Of a stretch of 32,198 nt of DNA, positions 6,617 to 16,095 are shown in pieces; the first letter of the stretch is position 1; each line of letters starts with the position of its first letter. A model generated the notes under the pieces. The model did no database searches. It was not told the origin of the DNA and saw nothing but the letters and a program-made list of their open reading frames with translations. Position numbers and translations under genes: made by a program. The stretch spans positions 1 through 32,198 of the forward strand of contig JARKPE010000051.1 of assembly GCA_029975415.1 (NCBI GenBank). The letters are read 5' to 3'. Source of the DNA: Dysgonamonadaceae bacterium (GTDB lineage Bacteria; Bacteroidota; Bacteroidia; Bacteroidales; Dysgonomonadaceae).

Positions 6617-6787
6617 TTTGATTAAGATGCGTTGGCTGCGCATTCTTTGATTAGCGAAGCTGTCGAAATATATAATTTGAGAAGAAATGGTTACAGGAAT
6701 AAATTTTTGGTAAAAAAACGCATCGAGACTGAATAGCCGTAATGGTTTATCGTTTATTTATTGATCATCAATTGAAAAGAGACGAGA
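6617..6787. other. Intergenic stretch, nothing recognised
   Basis: This lies between the psd stop codon and the palindromic terminator. The longest minus-strand start-to-stop reading is about ten residues. I see no RNA gene or promoter pair. It is probably the 3' untranslated region of the ompH-murI-cvpA-psd message. Confidence 0.45.
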
Positions 6788-7477
6788 TTATTCTTTCTCC
6801 TGCTCCAATTTGTTAGCTGAAGGTAAGCGAGCCAGAAACGTTTTGTTGGCATGAACTTCCTGTTTCATTTTAACCAAAATCTCACTTTCAATGGGGAGAA
6901 AAATATCCATACGCGAACCTAGTTTAATAAATCCGAGAGGATCACCTATATTGTAGCAATTTCCTTCTTTCACGTATGTAACAATTCTTTTTGCCATAGC
7001 TCCGGCTATTTGACGTGTAAGTATGCTGTATCCGTCGGGTGTTTCGATAACGATATTGGTACGTTCGTTCTCGCTACTCGATTTGGGAAGATATGCAGCA
7101 TGGAAATGTCCCATCTCATGCGAAAGATGAATTATTTTGCCGGTCACGGGCATCCAGTTTGAATGGGCATTAAATAAAGACATAAAGATGGAGATCTGGA
7201 TGCATTCTTGTTGCAAAAAATCTTTTTCGAAAACTTTTTCTATGACAACGATTCGGCCATCCGCCGGAGCATTTACCTCTCCGAGGAGCATACCGTTATA
7301 TATACGTCTCGGTTTCTTAAAAAAATTGAGCATTATTCCATAATAAAAAACCGAAACCCCAAATATCAGATAGGGAATGATCGAATGCCGAAATATAAAA
7401 TGACTCGCAATATTGATGGCGAGCAAAATCAGCAACCACTGCATCAGTAATTTTTTTCCTTCTTTATGTATCAACAT
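6788..7477 (-). CDS. psd: Phosphatidylserine decarboxylase proenzyme
   Basis: The enzyme converts phosphatidylserine to phosphatidylethanolamine at the inner membrane. The 229-residue protein is the short form common in Bacteroidota. Two N-terminal hydrophobic segments (about 12-50) are followed by the catalytic domain with SLFNAHSNWMPVTG. The self-cleavage site is LGS with Gly187-Ser188; Ser188 would become the pyruvoyl group after cleavage, leaving a small alpha chain of about 42 residues. It is the last gene of a compact run ompH-murI-cvpA-psd, beginning 25 nt after the cvpA stop. No phosphatidylserine synthase lies in the window, although in this phylum it often sits next to psd. Confidence 0.92.
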   Translation of the reverse strand: MLIHKEGKKLLMQWLLILLAINIASHFIFRHSIIPYLIFGVSVFYYGIMLNFFKKPRRIYNGMLLGEVNAPADGRIVVIEKVFEKDFLQQECIQISIFMSLFNAHSNWMPVTGKIIHLSHEMGHFHAAYLPKSSSENERTNIVIETPDGYSILTRQIAGAMAKRIVTYVKEGNCYNIGDPLGFIKLGSRMDIFLPIESEILVKMKQEVHANKTFLARLPSANKLEQEKE

Positions 7478-7502
7478 CGAGTTTTTGTTTTTTATTTTCT
7501 TT

Positions 7503-8093
7503 TTATATTGTTATGGTGGTAGTTATTGAATCGAGAATATCACTTTTTTCTCCCGGAATAGATTTCTTTAGTTGTTTTTGATAACCGTCGGGAATGTATT
7601 GCATCCATATTTCTTGGTTGAGATACGGTACTATTGCCGGAACGACAACGCGCACTCTTTCGAAAAAGAAAGAATTTATTTTTGTATCCGGTCGAATTAT
7701 ATTTTCTTTTGTATCGAGCATCAAAACAAGATTTAGCAGCAAACTCAAAAAAGTCATCGATATCCCGAGAGAGATGATTCCTCCGAGTGTCTTGTTAATA
7801 AAGCTCAGATGAACTATTTCGATGAGTTTTTCGATTGTCTTTCCCAAAAAATGAGCGGCCGACATAATAACTATGAATGCAAATATATATGACAGGGCTG
7901 AAGCGACATTAGGCGATATGTCGTGAACATTTTCGACTATCAGCGGTAAAATGTTTTTAGCAATATATCCCGCAAATATTAGAGCAATCATCAACCCTGT
8001 CAGGCTGACTAACTGCATTACCATTCCTTTGCGAAAACCCGCGACAAAAGCTATCGCCAGAACAATCAGAACTATCAAGTCGAATGTGTTCAT
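7503..8093 (-). CDS. CvpA family membrane protein
   Basis: This 196-residue inner-membrane protein has four hydrophobic segments (roughly 6-22, 27-45, 65-85, 100-125) and the family's opening pattern, MNTFDLIVLIVLA followed by GFRKGMV. CvpA relatives were first linked to colicin V production and later to envelope stress tolerance; the biochemical role is unknown. I chose the ATG at 8093 over an in-frame TTG at 8102, because the TTG overlaps the murI stop and adds only three residues. Five bases separate it from murI, so translation is probably coupled. Confidence 0.88.
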   Translation of the reverse strand: MNTFDLIVLIVLAIAFVAGFRKGMVMQLVSLTGLMIALIFAGYIAKNILPLIVENVHDISPNVASALSYIFAFIVIMSAAHFLGKTIEKLIEIVHLSFINKTLGGIISLGISMTFLSLLLNLVLMLDTKENIIRPDTKINSFFFERVRVVVPAIVPYLNQEIWMQYIPDGYQKQLKKSIPGEKSDILDSITTTITI

Positions 8094-8098
8094 TTTCT

Positions 8099-8941
8099 TC
8101 AATCAACAATCGCTTTTTCCGCAAACACTGTTTCTCGCAGAAAGAGCGAGGCTTGTTGTGAGAATTTTTCGGGTGATTCGGTTGTGAAATAGTTGACCGT
8201 TCCTCCCAGAGTGCATTTCATTGCTATTTCGGGATGCCTTGCAAGGTAATTTTTCAAACTTTGGGCCACATATTTTCCTTGAGCGATAACTTCGATGTTT
8301 TTCGGCAAAAATTGCTTTATTTTATCCAAGAGAAGAGGATAGTGTGTGCACCCAAGAATTATAGTGTCAATTTCGGGATCTTTATCGAGTATGTTGATAA
8401 TATGTTGCTTGACAAAATAATCGGCACCGGGTTTATTATATTCCCGATTTTCTATCAACGGTACCCACATCGGACAGGATTCGCCTGTGATCATGAGTTG
8501 AGGATGAAGTTTTTTTAACTCGATATTGTACGATTCCGATTGAATGGTTCCTTCCGTTCCAAGTACGCCCAAATGACCTGTTTTTGTTATCTCTACCGCA
8601 ACTTCTGCCGTAGGCCTGATGATTCCCAACACGCGCCGATCCGGGTAAGCTTCTGGTAGATTTATTTGTTGGATGGAACGCAACGCTTTTGCTGAAGCCG
8701 TATTGCAGGCGAGAATAACAAGTTGACATCCACGCTCGAAGAACCACCGAACTGCTTGCCAAGTAAATTGATATACGACCTCAAAAGAACGATTGCCATA
8801 GGGCGCTCGTGCATTATCACCCAAATATAGATAATCGTATTGTGGCAAAAGTGCTCGGATTTCGGATAGGACGGTCAATCCTCCGTAACCTGAATCGAAA
8901 ATTCCGATGGGCCCCAATTGGTGGTTAAGGTCATTCTTCAC
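8099..8941 (-). CDS. murI: Glutamate racemase
   Basis: The enzyme makes D-glutamate for peptidoglycan. At 280 residues it is of normal length. Motifs are intact: GIFDSGYGG at 13-21, with Asp16 and Ser17 contacting substrate, LACNTASA with catalytic Cys79, and GCTHYPLL with catalytic Cys198 and His200. It follows ompH by 28 nt, and cvpA follows it by 5 nt. The ompH-murI pair is a recurrent arrangement in Bacteroidales, usually after bamA. Here bamA is not nearby. Confidence 0.96.
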   Translation of the reverse strand: MKNDLNHQLGPIGIFDSGYGGLTVLSEIRALLPQYDYLYLGDNARAPYGNRSFEVVYQFTWQAVRWFFERGCQLVILACNTASAKALRSIQQINLPEAYPDRRVLGIIRPTAEVAVEITKTGHLGVLGTEGTIQSESYNIELKKLHPQLMITGESCPMWVPLIENREYNKPGADYFVKQHIINILDKDPEIDTIILGCTHYPLLLDKIKQFLPKNIEVIAQGKYVAQSLKNYLARHPEIAMKCTLGGTVNYFTTESPEKFSQQASLFLRETVFAEKAIVD

Positions 8942-8969
8942 GTTATTGTGGTTTGTTGTACCGTGTTTT

Positions 8970-9491
8970 TTATCTGATTCTGAGTTTGGCTTTCACCAGC
9001 GGATTGGCATCAACGGCGGAAGGCGTAATAAAAGCGATAGATGGATCGGAAATGTCGTATATAACCGTGAAATTTTGTTCTATCCCGACTGCATTGATGG
9101 CCTCTTTTATCCTTTGCAAAATAGGTTCGAGCAAAATCTTCTCTTGTTCCTCGATGTCTTTTTGCGCTATTTTTATGAATTCCTGCATCTGGTTCTCGAG
9201 ACTAGTGAGTTCTTGCATTCGCCGGAGTTTGATGTTTTCGGCAAGCGAGGTTTGATAGGTTATGAAGTCAGAATATTTTTTATTATATTCGTTCTGAAGA
9301 AGTTGCAATTCCGCCTTGTAACTTTCGCTCAGCGAAATGAGTCTTTCGGTAGCTTTAGTTTTTTCCGGAACGGCATCTATTAATTCGGCTGTATTTACGT
9401 AAGCGATTACAGGCATATTTTGAGCTGCAGTGGCAGCACAAAACAGAAGAAAGAGGGCGCTTAAGCTATAAAAAAATTTCTTAGTCATCAT
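8970..9491 (-). CDS. OmpH/Skp family periplasmic chaperone
   Basis: This 173-residue secreted protein has a signal peptide ending near ATAAQN (about residue 24), a short beta segment (PVIAYVNTAELID), and a long charged helical region (about 45-115) rich in Glu, Lys and Gln. A C-terminal strand segment (NFTVIYDISDPSIAFIT) follows. This is the Skp layout, in which helical tentacles hold unfolded outer-membrane proteins. Bacteroidota often carry two tandem copies after bamA; only one is visible here and bamA is absent. A promoter lies upstream (9663-9694), giving a leader of about 165 nt that contains a strong hairpin. Confidence 0.88.
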   Translation of the reverse strand: MMTKKFFYSLSALFLLFCAATAAQNMPVIAYVNTAELIDAVPEKTKATERLISLSESYKAELQLLQNEYNKKYSDFITYQTSLAENIKLRRMQELTSLENQMQEFIKIAQKDIEEQEKILLEPILQRIKEAINAVGIEQNFTVIYDISDPSIAFITPSAVDANPLVKAKLRIR

Positions 9492-9582
9492 TCTTACGGT
9501 TTTATGGTTTGAGTGTAAAAAATCACTATCCGATTAAAAAAAGTGTGTAACTGTTTGTAATTTTTTATTCTCTGTGTGTTGC

Positions 9583-9616
9583 GGCAGCATCTGTCGAGTA
9601 TTTGGCAGATGCTGCC
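9583..9616 (-). other. Strong GC-rich hairpin in the ompH leader
   Basis: GGCAGCATCTG (9583-9593) pairs perfectly over 11 bp with CAGATGCTGCC (9606-9616) around a 12-base loop. No T run follows on either strand, so it is not a classical terminator. It lies between the infB stop (9688) and the ompH start (9491). It could mark the 3' end of the infB message, where it would block exonucleases, or be a leader structure of ompH. Confidence 0.6.
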
Positions 9617-9662
9617 GGCAATCAAGGTAGAGAATTTTAAATTTACAATGTCAACTGGTTTT

Positions 9663-9694
9663 CAAAGATAATAAAACTTCGTTGATTTTACAAC
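9663..9694 (-). promoter_or_regulatory. Promoter of the ompH-murI-cvpA-psd run
   Basis: TATCTTTG (complement of 9663-9670) fits TAnnTTTG. GTTG (complement of 9691-9694) lies exactly 20 nt upstream, one base off TTTG. The -33 box sits within the last codons of infB. The predicted start is near 9656. Confidence 0.55.
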
Positions 9695-12636
9695 GTTTTC
9701 TTTACTTGCACTTCTTCATAGGCTTCTATGATGTCGCCCACTTTTATATCGTTAAAGTTTTTAATATTCAAGCCACACTCATATCCTGCGGTAACTTCTC
9801 TGACATCTTCCTTGAAACGTTTCAGAGAATCGAGTTCACCGGTATAAATTACGATACCGTCTCGTATGAGTCGGATTTTATTGCTGCGCTTAATTTTCCC
9901 GTCTTTCACCATGCAACCAGCTACAGTGCCAACTTTTGTGATTTTAAATACATCCAGAACTTCGAGGTTCGCTGTAATTTCTTCTTTGATGTCCGGCGAA
10001 AGCATTCCTTCCATGGCTGCTTTTACTTCTTCTATTGCGTCATAAATAATGGAATAAAGACGAATTTCAACCCCTTCGCGTTCGGCAACCTTGCGGGCCG
10101 CGTGTGATGGTCTTACCTGAAATCCGATGAGTACTGCATTGGAGGCGGCAGCAAGCGTAACATCCGATTCGGAAATTTGACCTACGGCTTTATGGATGAC
10201 ATTCACTTGAATTTCAGGTGTCGATAAACGGATAAGTGAATCCGAGAGGGCTTCTACCGAGCCGTCCACATCTCCTTTAACGATTATATTCAATTCCTGG
10301 AAATTGCCGATTGCAATTCTTCGGCCAATATCGTCGAGCGTTAGCATTTTTTGTGTACGGAGCGATTGTTCACGCTGCAATTGTTCACGTCGATTGGCAA
10401 TCGAACGGGCTTCTTGCTCACTTTCCATCACGTTAAACGTATCTCCGGCCTGCGGCGCGCCATTCAGCCCCAGAATGAGTGCGGGTTCCGAAGGCCCAGC
10501 CTGTTCTATTCGTTGGTTACGCTCGTTAAACATGGCTTTGACGCGGCCATAGTATGAACCTGCGAGGACGATGTCTCCTTGTTTGAGTGTTCCGTTTGCA
10601 ACAAGCACTGTAGCAACGTATCCGCGACCTTTGTCGAGCGACGATTCGATGATGGATCCGGTAGCTCTGCGTTTAGGATTGGCCTTGAGGTCGAGTAAAT
10701 CGGCTTCAAGCAGAACTTTTTCCAAGAGTTCTTTTACACCTATACCTTGTTTTGCCGATATGTCCTGTGATTGATACTTTCCTCCCCATTCTTCCACGAG
10801 GTAGTTCATTTCGGCCAGTCGTTCTTTGATTTTGTCGGGATTCGCTCCCGGTTTGTCTATCTTGTTGATGGCGAATACGATGGGAACTCCGGCAGCACTC
10901 GCGTGGTTGATCGCTTCGATCGTTTGAGGCATAACGTTATCGTCTGCTGCCACAATGATGATGGCTACGTCAGTAACCTTTGCTCCACGAGCACGCATTG
11001 CCGTAAAGGCTTCGTGACCCGGCGTATCGAGAAAAGTGATTTTTCGCCCGTCTTCCAATTGAACATTATAGGCTCCGATGTGCTGCGTAATGCCTCCGGC
11101 CTCACCTGCAATTACGTTGGTGTTTCGGATGTTATCGAGAAGCGATGTTTTTCCATGATCAACATGACCCATTACGGTCACTATTGGTGGACGCGGAACT
11201 AAATCTTCCGGATTATCCTGTTCTTCGCTTATGGCTTCGATTACGTCTGCACTTACGAATTGGGTTTTGAATCCATATTCGTCGGCAACTATATTAATGG
11301 TTTCGGCATCAAGACGTTGATTGATAGCAACCATAACGCCAAGATTCATACAGGTAGATATAATGTCTGTTACGGGGACATTCATCATGTTGGCCAAATC
11401 GTTGGCGGTTACGAATTCCGTAAGTTTGAGAATCCGGCTTTCACGTTCCTGTAAGAGTGTTTCTTCTTCGTGACGTTGAGATAGAGCTTCTCGCTTTTCG
11501 CGACGATATTTTGCCCCACCTTTTCCGCTTCTTTTTTCGGTTAAACGTGCGAGGGTTTCCTTAATTTGTTTTTGTACATCTTCCTCACTCACTTCAGCTT
11601 TGTTGGGCTTTTTAAGAAGCGGGCGACGTCGATCGGAGTGATCTCTCACTGTTTCAGGCGAGGTTGCCCGGTCTATGTTCACTTTACCTTGGCGGATGCG
11701 TTTACGTTTCTTCTTTTTATCATCGTCTTCCTCTTTTCTGATACCAGGCTTTTTTTCTTCAACCGCTTCTTTTTTTGTCTGTTTGAGCTGTTCTTCTTTT
11801 AGTTTTTTGCTGTCAAGTGCTTTTTGTTGTTCACGTTCTATTCTTTCCTTTTTTCGCTGTGCTTTTGATTTGCGAGGGGGGCGAGTTTTATCGTTTATCG
11901 CGTCTAAATCAATCGTACCTTTGACGACAATATTCGGTTCGATGAGATTTTTGTGGATACGGAAGACGCCATCTTCGGTTTTTTCTTTCTCCGAAAAATC
12001 GATTTCAGTCTCTGACTCTGTCTCTATTTCCATTTCTTCCTCATTTTGGGCGGGCGTGTTTTCACTTATTTCGATCTCGATTACATCTTCCTCGTTTTCA
12101 TTATAATCTTCTTCTTGAGGAATGTTCTCGATTACCGTTTCCGTCTTTTCCAACGGAAGTTCTGTGTTTGATTGTTTCGTGTCCACTACTTCCGGGTCAG
12201 GTTCTTTTTCGTCGATTATTTCCTGTCTCGTTTCCACTTGTTCTTCCGAGTGTTCTTTGACTTTTTTGTTATTTTTGTTCAAGTCGATGTTGCCGATCAC
12301 GTTTAAATGAGGCTTTAAATCTTCCGGAATTTCTGTCTTGATAGATTCCTTTTCAGATTTTTTCTTTGCTGAAACCCCCTCATTCGGAAGATCATAGCCT
12401 TCGATAGCAATGGTTTCCTTGTTTTCGTGGTGATGCAGTTTTTCGCGTGAACGCTCGATTTCCTCCTTGGTCTTTTTGTCTTTAACAAATTCGGCAATCA
12501 ATAAATCATACTGTTCATCATCAATTTTTGTATTTGGGTTATTTTCCACCTTGATACCTTTCTTTTCGAGAAAGTCGACCAGGCTGCTAATCCCTACGTT
12601 TAGTGTTGTAGCTACTTTACTTAACCTTATTGCCAT
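9688..12636 (-). CDS. infB: Translation initiation factor IF-2
   Basis: This GTPase brings initiator tRNA to the 30S subunit. The 982-residue protein begins with an IF2 N-terminal module ([28 protein letters not shown]). A very long charged linker of several hundred Glu/Lys-rich residues follows, then a second IF2-N-like module ([18 protein letters not shown]). The G domain carries GHVDHGKT (around residue 490), [22 protein letters not shown] and SAKQG. The beta-barrel and C-terminal tRNA-binding domains are complete. It is the last gene of rimP-nusA-infB, 76 nt after nusA. The linker is longer than in E. coli IF-2 and accounts for most of the extra length; long linkers are normal in this phylum. 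Confidence 0.97.
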   Translation of the reverse strand: MAIRLSKVATTLNVGISSLVDFLEKKGIKVENNPNTKIDDEQYDLLIAEFVKDKKTKEEIERSREKLHHHENKETIAIEGYDLPNEGVSAKKKSEKESIKTEIPEDLKPHLNVIGNIDLNKNNKKVKEHSEEQVETRQEIIDEKEPDPEVVDTKQSNTELPLEKTETVIENIPQEEDYNENEEDVIEIEISENTPAQNEEEMEIETESETEIDFSEKEKTEDGVFRIHKNLIEPNIVVKGTIDLDAINDKTRPPRKSKAQRKKERIEREQQKALDSKKLKEEQLKQTKKEAVEEKKPGIRKEEDDDKKKKRKRIRQGKVNIDRATSPETVRDHSDRRRPLLKKPNKAEVSEEDVQKQIKETLARLTEKRSGKGGAKYRREKREALSQRHEEETLLQERESRILKLTEFVTANDLANMMNVPVTDIISTCMNLGVMVAINQRLDAETINIVADEYGFKTQFVSADVIEAISEEQDNPEDLVPRPPIVTVMGHVDHGKTSLLDNIRNTNVIAGEAGGITQHIGAYNVQLEDGRKITFLDTPGHEAFTAMRARGAKVTDVAIIIVAADDNVMPQTIEAINHASAAGVPIVFAINKIDKPGANPDKIKERLAEMNYLVEEWGGKYQSQDISAKQGIGVKELLEKVLLEADLLDLKANPKRRATGSIIESSLDKGRGYVATVLVANGTLKQGDIVLAGSYYGRVKAMFNERNQRIEQAGPSEPALILGLNGAPQAGDTFNVMESEQEARSIANRREQLQREQSLRTQKMLTLDDIGRRIAIGNFQELNIIVKGDVDGSVEALSDSLIRLSTPEIQVNVIHKAVGQISESDVTLAAASNAVLIGFQVRPSHAARKVAEREGVEIRLYSIIYDAIEEVKAAMEGMLSPDIKEEITANLEVLDVFKITKVGTVAGCMVKDGKIKRSNKIRLIRDGIVIYTGELDSLKRFKEDVREVTAGYECGLNIKNFNDIKVGDIIEAYEEVQVKKTL

Positions 12637-12712
12637 ATAATTTTACGAGTCCTTTCTTATATTATTTATTGTGAACAGTATTTTTCCGTTTTTGAAATAA
12701 GCGGGCGATTTT

Positions 12713-13963
12713 TTATTCGAATTCAGCTGCCAGTATTTTCAATACTTCATCAACGGTATTTTCTTCCAGATCAGCCTCTTTTATCAGCCGTTCTCGATCC
12801 ATAGAAAGCACATTTTTTGCAGTTGAACAGCCAATACGTTTGAGCTGGTCAATAACCCATCCATCGATTTCGTCACGGAATTCATCCAGATATATATCTT
12901 CTTCGTCAAGTCCCTCAATGTCTCGGAATACTTCGATGTTGTAACCGGTGAGCATCGAGGCCAGTTTGATGTTGGCACCCCCTTTGCCGATGGCAAGTGA
13001 CACTTCTTCAGGATTAAGAAAAACCTCAGCGCGATGTTCTTCTTCTTTAACCACTATTGAATTAATTTTTGCGGGGCTGAGTGCACGTTGGATATACAGA
13101 CTGATATTGTTGGTGTAATTGATTACATCAATATTTTCGTTTCGCAATTCGCGCACGATACCATGTATTCTAAACCCTTTCATTCCAACGCAGGCCCCCA
13201 CCGGATCGATACGGTCATCGTAGGCTTCCACTGCAACTTTGGCGCGCTCGCCTGGTATGCGGGCGATGCCTTTGATCGTGATGAGCCCGTCTGCAATTTC
13301 CGGGATTTCCTGCTCGAAAAGCCTTTCGAGAAAAACCGTAGAAGTGCGGGAAAGAATGATGCGGGGATTGTTGTTCTTGTTTTCTACGCGGGCTACTACC
13401 GCGCGAACCTGTTCTCCCTTGCGGAAAAAGTCGCTGGGAATTTGCTCTGTCTTGGGCAAGATCAGCTCGTTATGCTCGTCATCGAGCAGCAATAATTCTT
13501 TTTTCCAAATTTGATAAACTTCGCCGGAAACGATTTGTCCAACTTTTTCTTTGTATTTATTATAAAGATTATCTTTTTCAAGTTCAAGAATTTTTGAAGC
13601 GAGAGTTTGACGCAAATTCAATATCGTGCGACGACCAAAATCTTCGAGATGCATCTCGTCGGTAACTTCTTCGCCAACCTCAAAATCTTCATCTATTTTG
13701 CGAGCCTCCGACAGGGAGATTTCCATATTGGGGTCTTGCAGTTTGTCATCTTCTACTACAGTGCGATTGCGCCAAATTTCGAGATCGCCTTTGTCGGGAT
13801 TGATGATGATATCGAAGTTTTCGTCGGTTCCGTTCATTTTAGCGATCACGCTGCGAAAAGACTCTTCGAGCACGCTGATCATCGTAGCTTTGTCTATATT
13901 TTTCAGTTCATTGAATTCTGAAAAGGTGTCTGTCAGGCTTATGGATTCTTTTTTCTTGCCCAT
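12713..13963 (-). CDS. nusA: Transcription termination/antitermination factor NusA
   Basis: NusA binds RNA polymerase and controls pausing, termination and antitermination. The 416-residue form has the polymerase-binding N domain (about 1-130), an S1 domain starting near GQIVSGEVYQIW, and two KH domains. The first KH runs through DPVGACVGMKGFRIHGIV and the second through VSLAIGKGGANIKLAS. A single C-terminal helix-hairpin-helix unit follows (LKRIGCSTAKNVLS). It lacks the two acidic repeats of E. coli NusA, as is usual outside gammaproteobacteria. It starts 3 nt after the rimP stop, so the two are translationally coupled. Confidence 0.96.
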   Translation of the reverse strand: MGKKKESISLTDTFSEFNELKNIDKATMISVLEESFRSVIAKMNGTDENFDIIINPDKGDLEIWRNRTVVEDDKLQDPNMEISLSEARKIDEDFEVGEEVTDEMHLEDFGRRTILNLRQTLASKILELEKDNLYNKYKEKVGQIVSGEVYQIWKKELLLLDDEHNELILPKTEQIPSDFFRKGEQVRAVVARVENKNNNPRIILSRTSTVFLERLFEQEIPEIADGLITIKGIARIPGERAKVAVEAYDDRIDPVGACVGMKGFRIHGIVRELRNENIDVINYTNNISLYIQRALSPAKINSIVVKEEEHRAEVFLNPEEVSLAIGKGGANIKLASMLTGYNIEVFRDIEGLDEEDIYLDEFRDEIDGWVIDQLKRIGCSTAKNVLSMDRERLIKEADLEENTVDEVLKILAAEFE

Positions 13964-13966
13964 TGT

Positions 13967-14434
13967 TTATTTAAAACTGATTAAGTATTTTGTATATTTT
14001 GTTTCCTCATACGAAAGGCGGATATCTTCGCTAACTTCAATTTTACGCTTTTCACCTTCATTTCTTATTCTTTTTGTTGTTGTGAATGTGAATCCCGTAT
14101 CATCAACCTCCTTGAGTGTGCCTTTTAGCTTTTCGCCTTTCTTGGTGAGAGTTTCGATTTCTTTGCCAATATATTTTTTGTATTGTCGAGTGGTTTTAAA
14201 AGGTGATGTTAATCCCGAAGAGGATATTGTCAAATCGAAATCTTCAATTTCCCTGTCGAGATTCGATTCGATATAACGACTCAGAGCTTCGCAATCGTTG
14301 ATGGCGACACCCTCGTCATTGTCAATTTCCACCATGATAGAGTTTCCGGGGTTGACGACTATGTCAACCAGATAGTTGTCGCTTTTTTTCAAAAATGCTT
14401 CAACCAATTCTCTTATCACATCCCTATTAATCAT
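13967..14434 (-). CDS. rimP: Ribosome maturation factor RimP
   Basis: RimP is required for late 30S subunit assembly. The 155-residue protein shows the two-domain family pattern. The N-terminal alpha/beta domain has LVDIVVNPGNSIMVEIDND and DCEALSRYIESNLD, plus a hallmark DFDLTISSSGLTSPFKT segment. The C-terminal Sm-like domain (about 80-155) follows. It leads the rimP-nusA-infB operon, an order conserved across bacteria. The ATG at 14434 is followed by MINRDVIRELV and is about 58 nt downstream of the predicted transcription start, beyond a terminator-like hairpin. Confidence 0.94.
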   Translation of the reverse strand: MINRDVIRELVEAFLKKSDNYLVDIVVNPGNSIMVEIDNDEGVAINDCEALSRYIESNLDREIEDFDLTISSSGLTSPFKTTRQYKKYIGKEIETLTKKGEKLKGTLKEVDDTGFTFTTTKRIRNEGEKRKIEVSEDIRLSYEETKYTKYLISFK

Positions 14435-14455
14435 TTTTGACCTACCTATATGAAT

Positions 14456-14484
14456 AAAAAAGGAAGCCGTGTTTCCTGCTTCCC
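14456..14484 (-). terminator. Terminator-like hairpin in the rimP leader (possible attenuator)
   Basis: In the minus-strand transcript GGAAGC (complement of 14478-14483) pairs with GCTTCC (complement of 14462-14467) around a 10-base loop. Six T residues follow (complement of 14456-14461). It lies 22 nt before the rimP ATG and downstream of the strong promoter at 14499-14530, so every rimP-nusA-infB transcript should contain it. It will also stop read-through from the symporter gene upstream. Confidence 0.75.
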
Positions 14485-14498
14485 TCTTAATTACGCTG

Positions 14499-14530
14499 CA
14501 AAGATATAATTTTCAATTGAATTGAACAAA
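14499..14530 (-). promoter_or_regulatory. Promoter of rimP-nusA-infB
   Basis: TTTG (complement of 14527-14530) and TATCTTTG (complement of 14499-14506) are separated by 20 nt. Both boxes and the spacing match the Bacteroidota consensus exactly. The predicted start is near 14492. Confidence 0.78.
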
Positions 14531-14605
14531 TGTTTGCTACTTTTTTTGATTAAAGAATTTTATCCTTTCAATTACGATTGAAAGAGAGGATAGAATGTGT
14601 TTGCT

Positions 14606-15820
14606 CTATACGATGGAAAAATCTTCTTCTTGGTTTGAATCGTAAATTGTTTTTTCCCTTTTTTCCGCAATTTTATCTATAATCACTGCGAGTGCTCCGT
14701 CGCATGTCACGTTACAGGCAGTACCAAAGCTATCTACGGCCAGATATATCGTGATCATTAGCCCGATAAGCTCTGCATCGAATCCCAATATGCTTTGTAT
14801 TACTCCTACGGCAGCCATAATTGCACCTCCGGGAACTCCGGGAGCTGCAATCATCGTAATACCCAGAATGAAGATGAATTGGACAAAGACTCCAAATTCG
14901 ATCGGCAAATGACCAAAGTGCATAAATGCGAGAGAGAATGCAACGATTTTCATCGTACTGCCGGGTAAGTGAATCGTAGCACACAGTGGTACAGAAAAGG
15001 AGGCTATGGATTCTCTGACTTTATTGGATATCGTGCATTGTAATGTAACCGGAATAGTTGCGGCAGAGGAGGATGTTCCCAAGGCCGTTGCATAAGCAGG
15101 CAGCATGTTTTTGAGTAGTTTTAGCGGATTTCTCTTTGAAATTGCTCCTGCTATCGAAAATAGTATGAGTGGGATAATGATATGCAATGCAACCACCACG
15201 ACAATCACTTTCAAGAAAAGCAAAATCACGGAATAAACCTGACCGCTTACGGACATGCTAAGAAACATACCGAAAATATAAACAGGCAGTAAGGGTATAA
15301 TAACAGATGAAATGATGAGCATAATGATTTGACGAAATTCATTAAAGGTGTTTTGAAGAGTTTGTCCTTTGATAAGAGATAGCCCGATACCGATACAAAA
15401 AGAAAGAATAAGGGCCGACATCACATCGACGATCGCCGGCATGTTGATCGTGAAATAAGGCTCGAGAGCGACTTTCAAACTTTCATAATCTGTTTTTGGT
15501 ATAGATTCCAGCCCAATAATGGATGGGTATATTGTCTGACATGAAAAATAGGTGAAAAAGCCCGAGAAGAGAGTCGATCCGTAAGCAATTAATGCGCTGA
15601 TGAGGAGTAGTTTTCCGGCTCCTTTTCCAAGCTCTCCAATAGCAGGAGCAACTAATCCTATGATGATAAGAGGAATAATAAAGGTCAAAAAATTGCCGAA
15701 AAGCCCATTGAAGGTTAAGAAAATTCGAGTTGCCCAGATTGGTAAAAATTGCCCGAAAATAATTCCACAAACAATAGCTATGGCTACGCGATAAAGCAAT
15801 GGTATTTTATGTAGTTGCAT
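14606..15820 (-). CDS. Dicarboxylate/amino acid:cation symporter (DAACS family)
   Basis: This 404-residue inner-membrane secondary transporter is of the glutamate/aspartate/C4-dicarboxylate/serine family and is driven by sodium or protons. Membrane segments fill the N-terminal half. The re-entrant loop signature GTSSSAATIPVTLQCT is followed by the second loop GVPGGAIMAA and the substrate-site helix IYLAVDSFGTACNVTCDGA. In many relatives the last motif reads DxxRTxxNVxGD with an arginine for the acidic side chain. Here it is DSFGT, as in members that carry neutral substrates such as serine or threonine, so an SstT-like substrate is possible but unproven. The gene stands alone and diverges from the plus-strand cluster at 16096. 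Confidence 0.88.
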   Translation of the reverse strand: MQLHKIPLLYRVAIAIVCGIIFGQFLPIWATRIFLTFNGLFGNFLTFIIPLIIIGLVAPAIGELGKGAGKLLLISALIAYGSTLFSGFFTYFSCQTIYPSIIGLESIPKTDYESLKVALEPYFTINMPAIVDVMSALILSFCIGIGLSLIKGQTLQNTFNEFRQIIMLIISSVIIPLLPVYIFGMFLSMSVSGQVYSVILLFLKVIVVVVALHIIIPLILFSIAGAISKRNPLKLLKNMLPAYATALGTSSSAATIPVTLQCTISNKVRESIASFSVPLCATIHLPGSTMKIVAFSLAFMHFGHLPIEFGVFVQFIFILGITMIAAPGVPGGAIMAAVGVIQSILGFDAELIGLMITIYLAVDSFGTACNVTCDGALAVIIDKIAEKREKTIYDSNQEEDFSIV

Positions 15821-16063
15821 TGTATGGCGAGATTGCTAAATTGCGTAAAAATACAACTTTTTTCTAATTTTTTCCGAATTCCCAATGCCTAATATCGATT
15901 TTTTTGCTTGTCATTTTTTTGAGCGGATACTTTTCCTTCCTTATTGCTAAATGTATGCTTTACAATTGCTATGCGGGACAATTCTTGAATAATATATGCA
16001 CGCAATTTCATAGTTTTTTTCGGTAACAAGTACACAAGTGCGAGGTGATAGCAAAATATTAAG

Positions 16064-16071
16064 TATTTTTG
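16064..16071 (+). promoter_or_regulatory. Possible -7 box for the DUF5063-exonuclease-methyltransferase run
   Basis: TATTTTTG fits TAnnTTTG and lies 24 nt before the ATG at 16096. No TTTG is seen at the right distance upstream, so the promoter is weak or needs an activator. Confidence 0.4.
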
Positions 16072-16095
16072 CGTGTGCAATTTAAAATATACCAA

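Noticed and set aside
11675-12106. 143-codon plus-strand ORF opposite infB
   Set aside because: It is the antisense reading of the Glu/Lys-rich linker codons of IF-2, giving a Ser/Phe-rich artefact.
13626-14276. 216-codon plus-strand ORF opposite nusA and rimP
   Set aside because: It crosses the boundary of two solid minus-strand genes and its translation is Ser-rich with no recognisable domain.
15889-16095. 68-codon minus-strand ORF between the symporter and DUF5063 genes
   Set aside because: It overlaps the promoter region of the DUF5063 gene, its translation is basic and low in complexity, and no clear promoter serves it. An internal 40-codon version is possible but unsupported.
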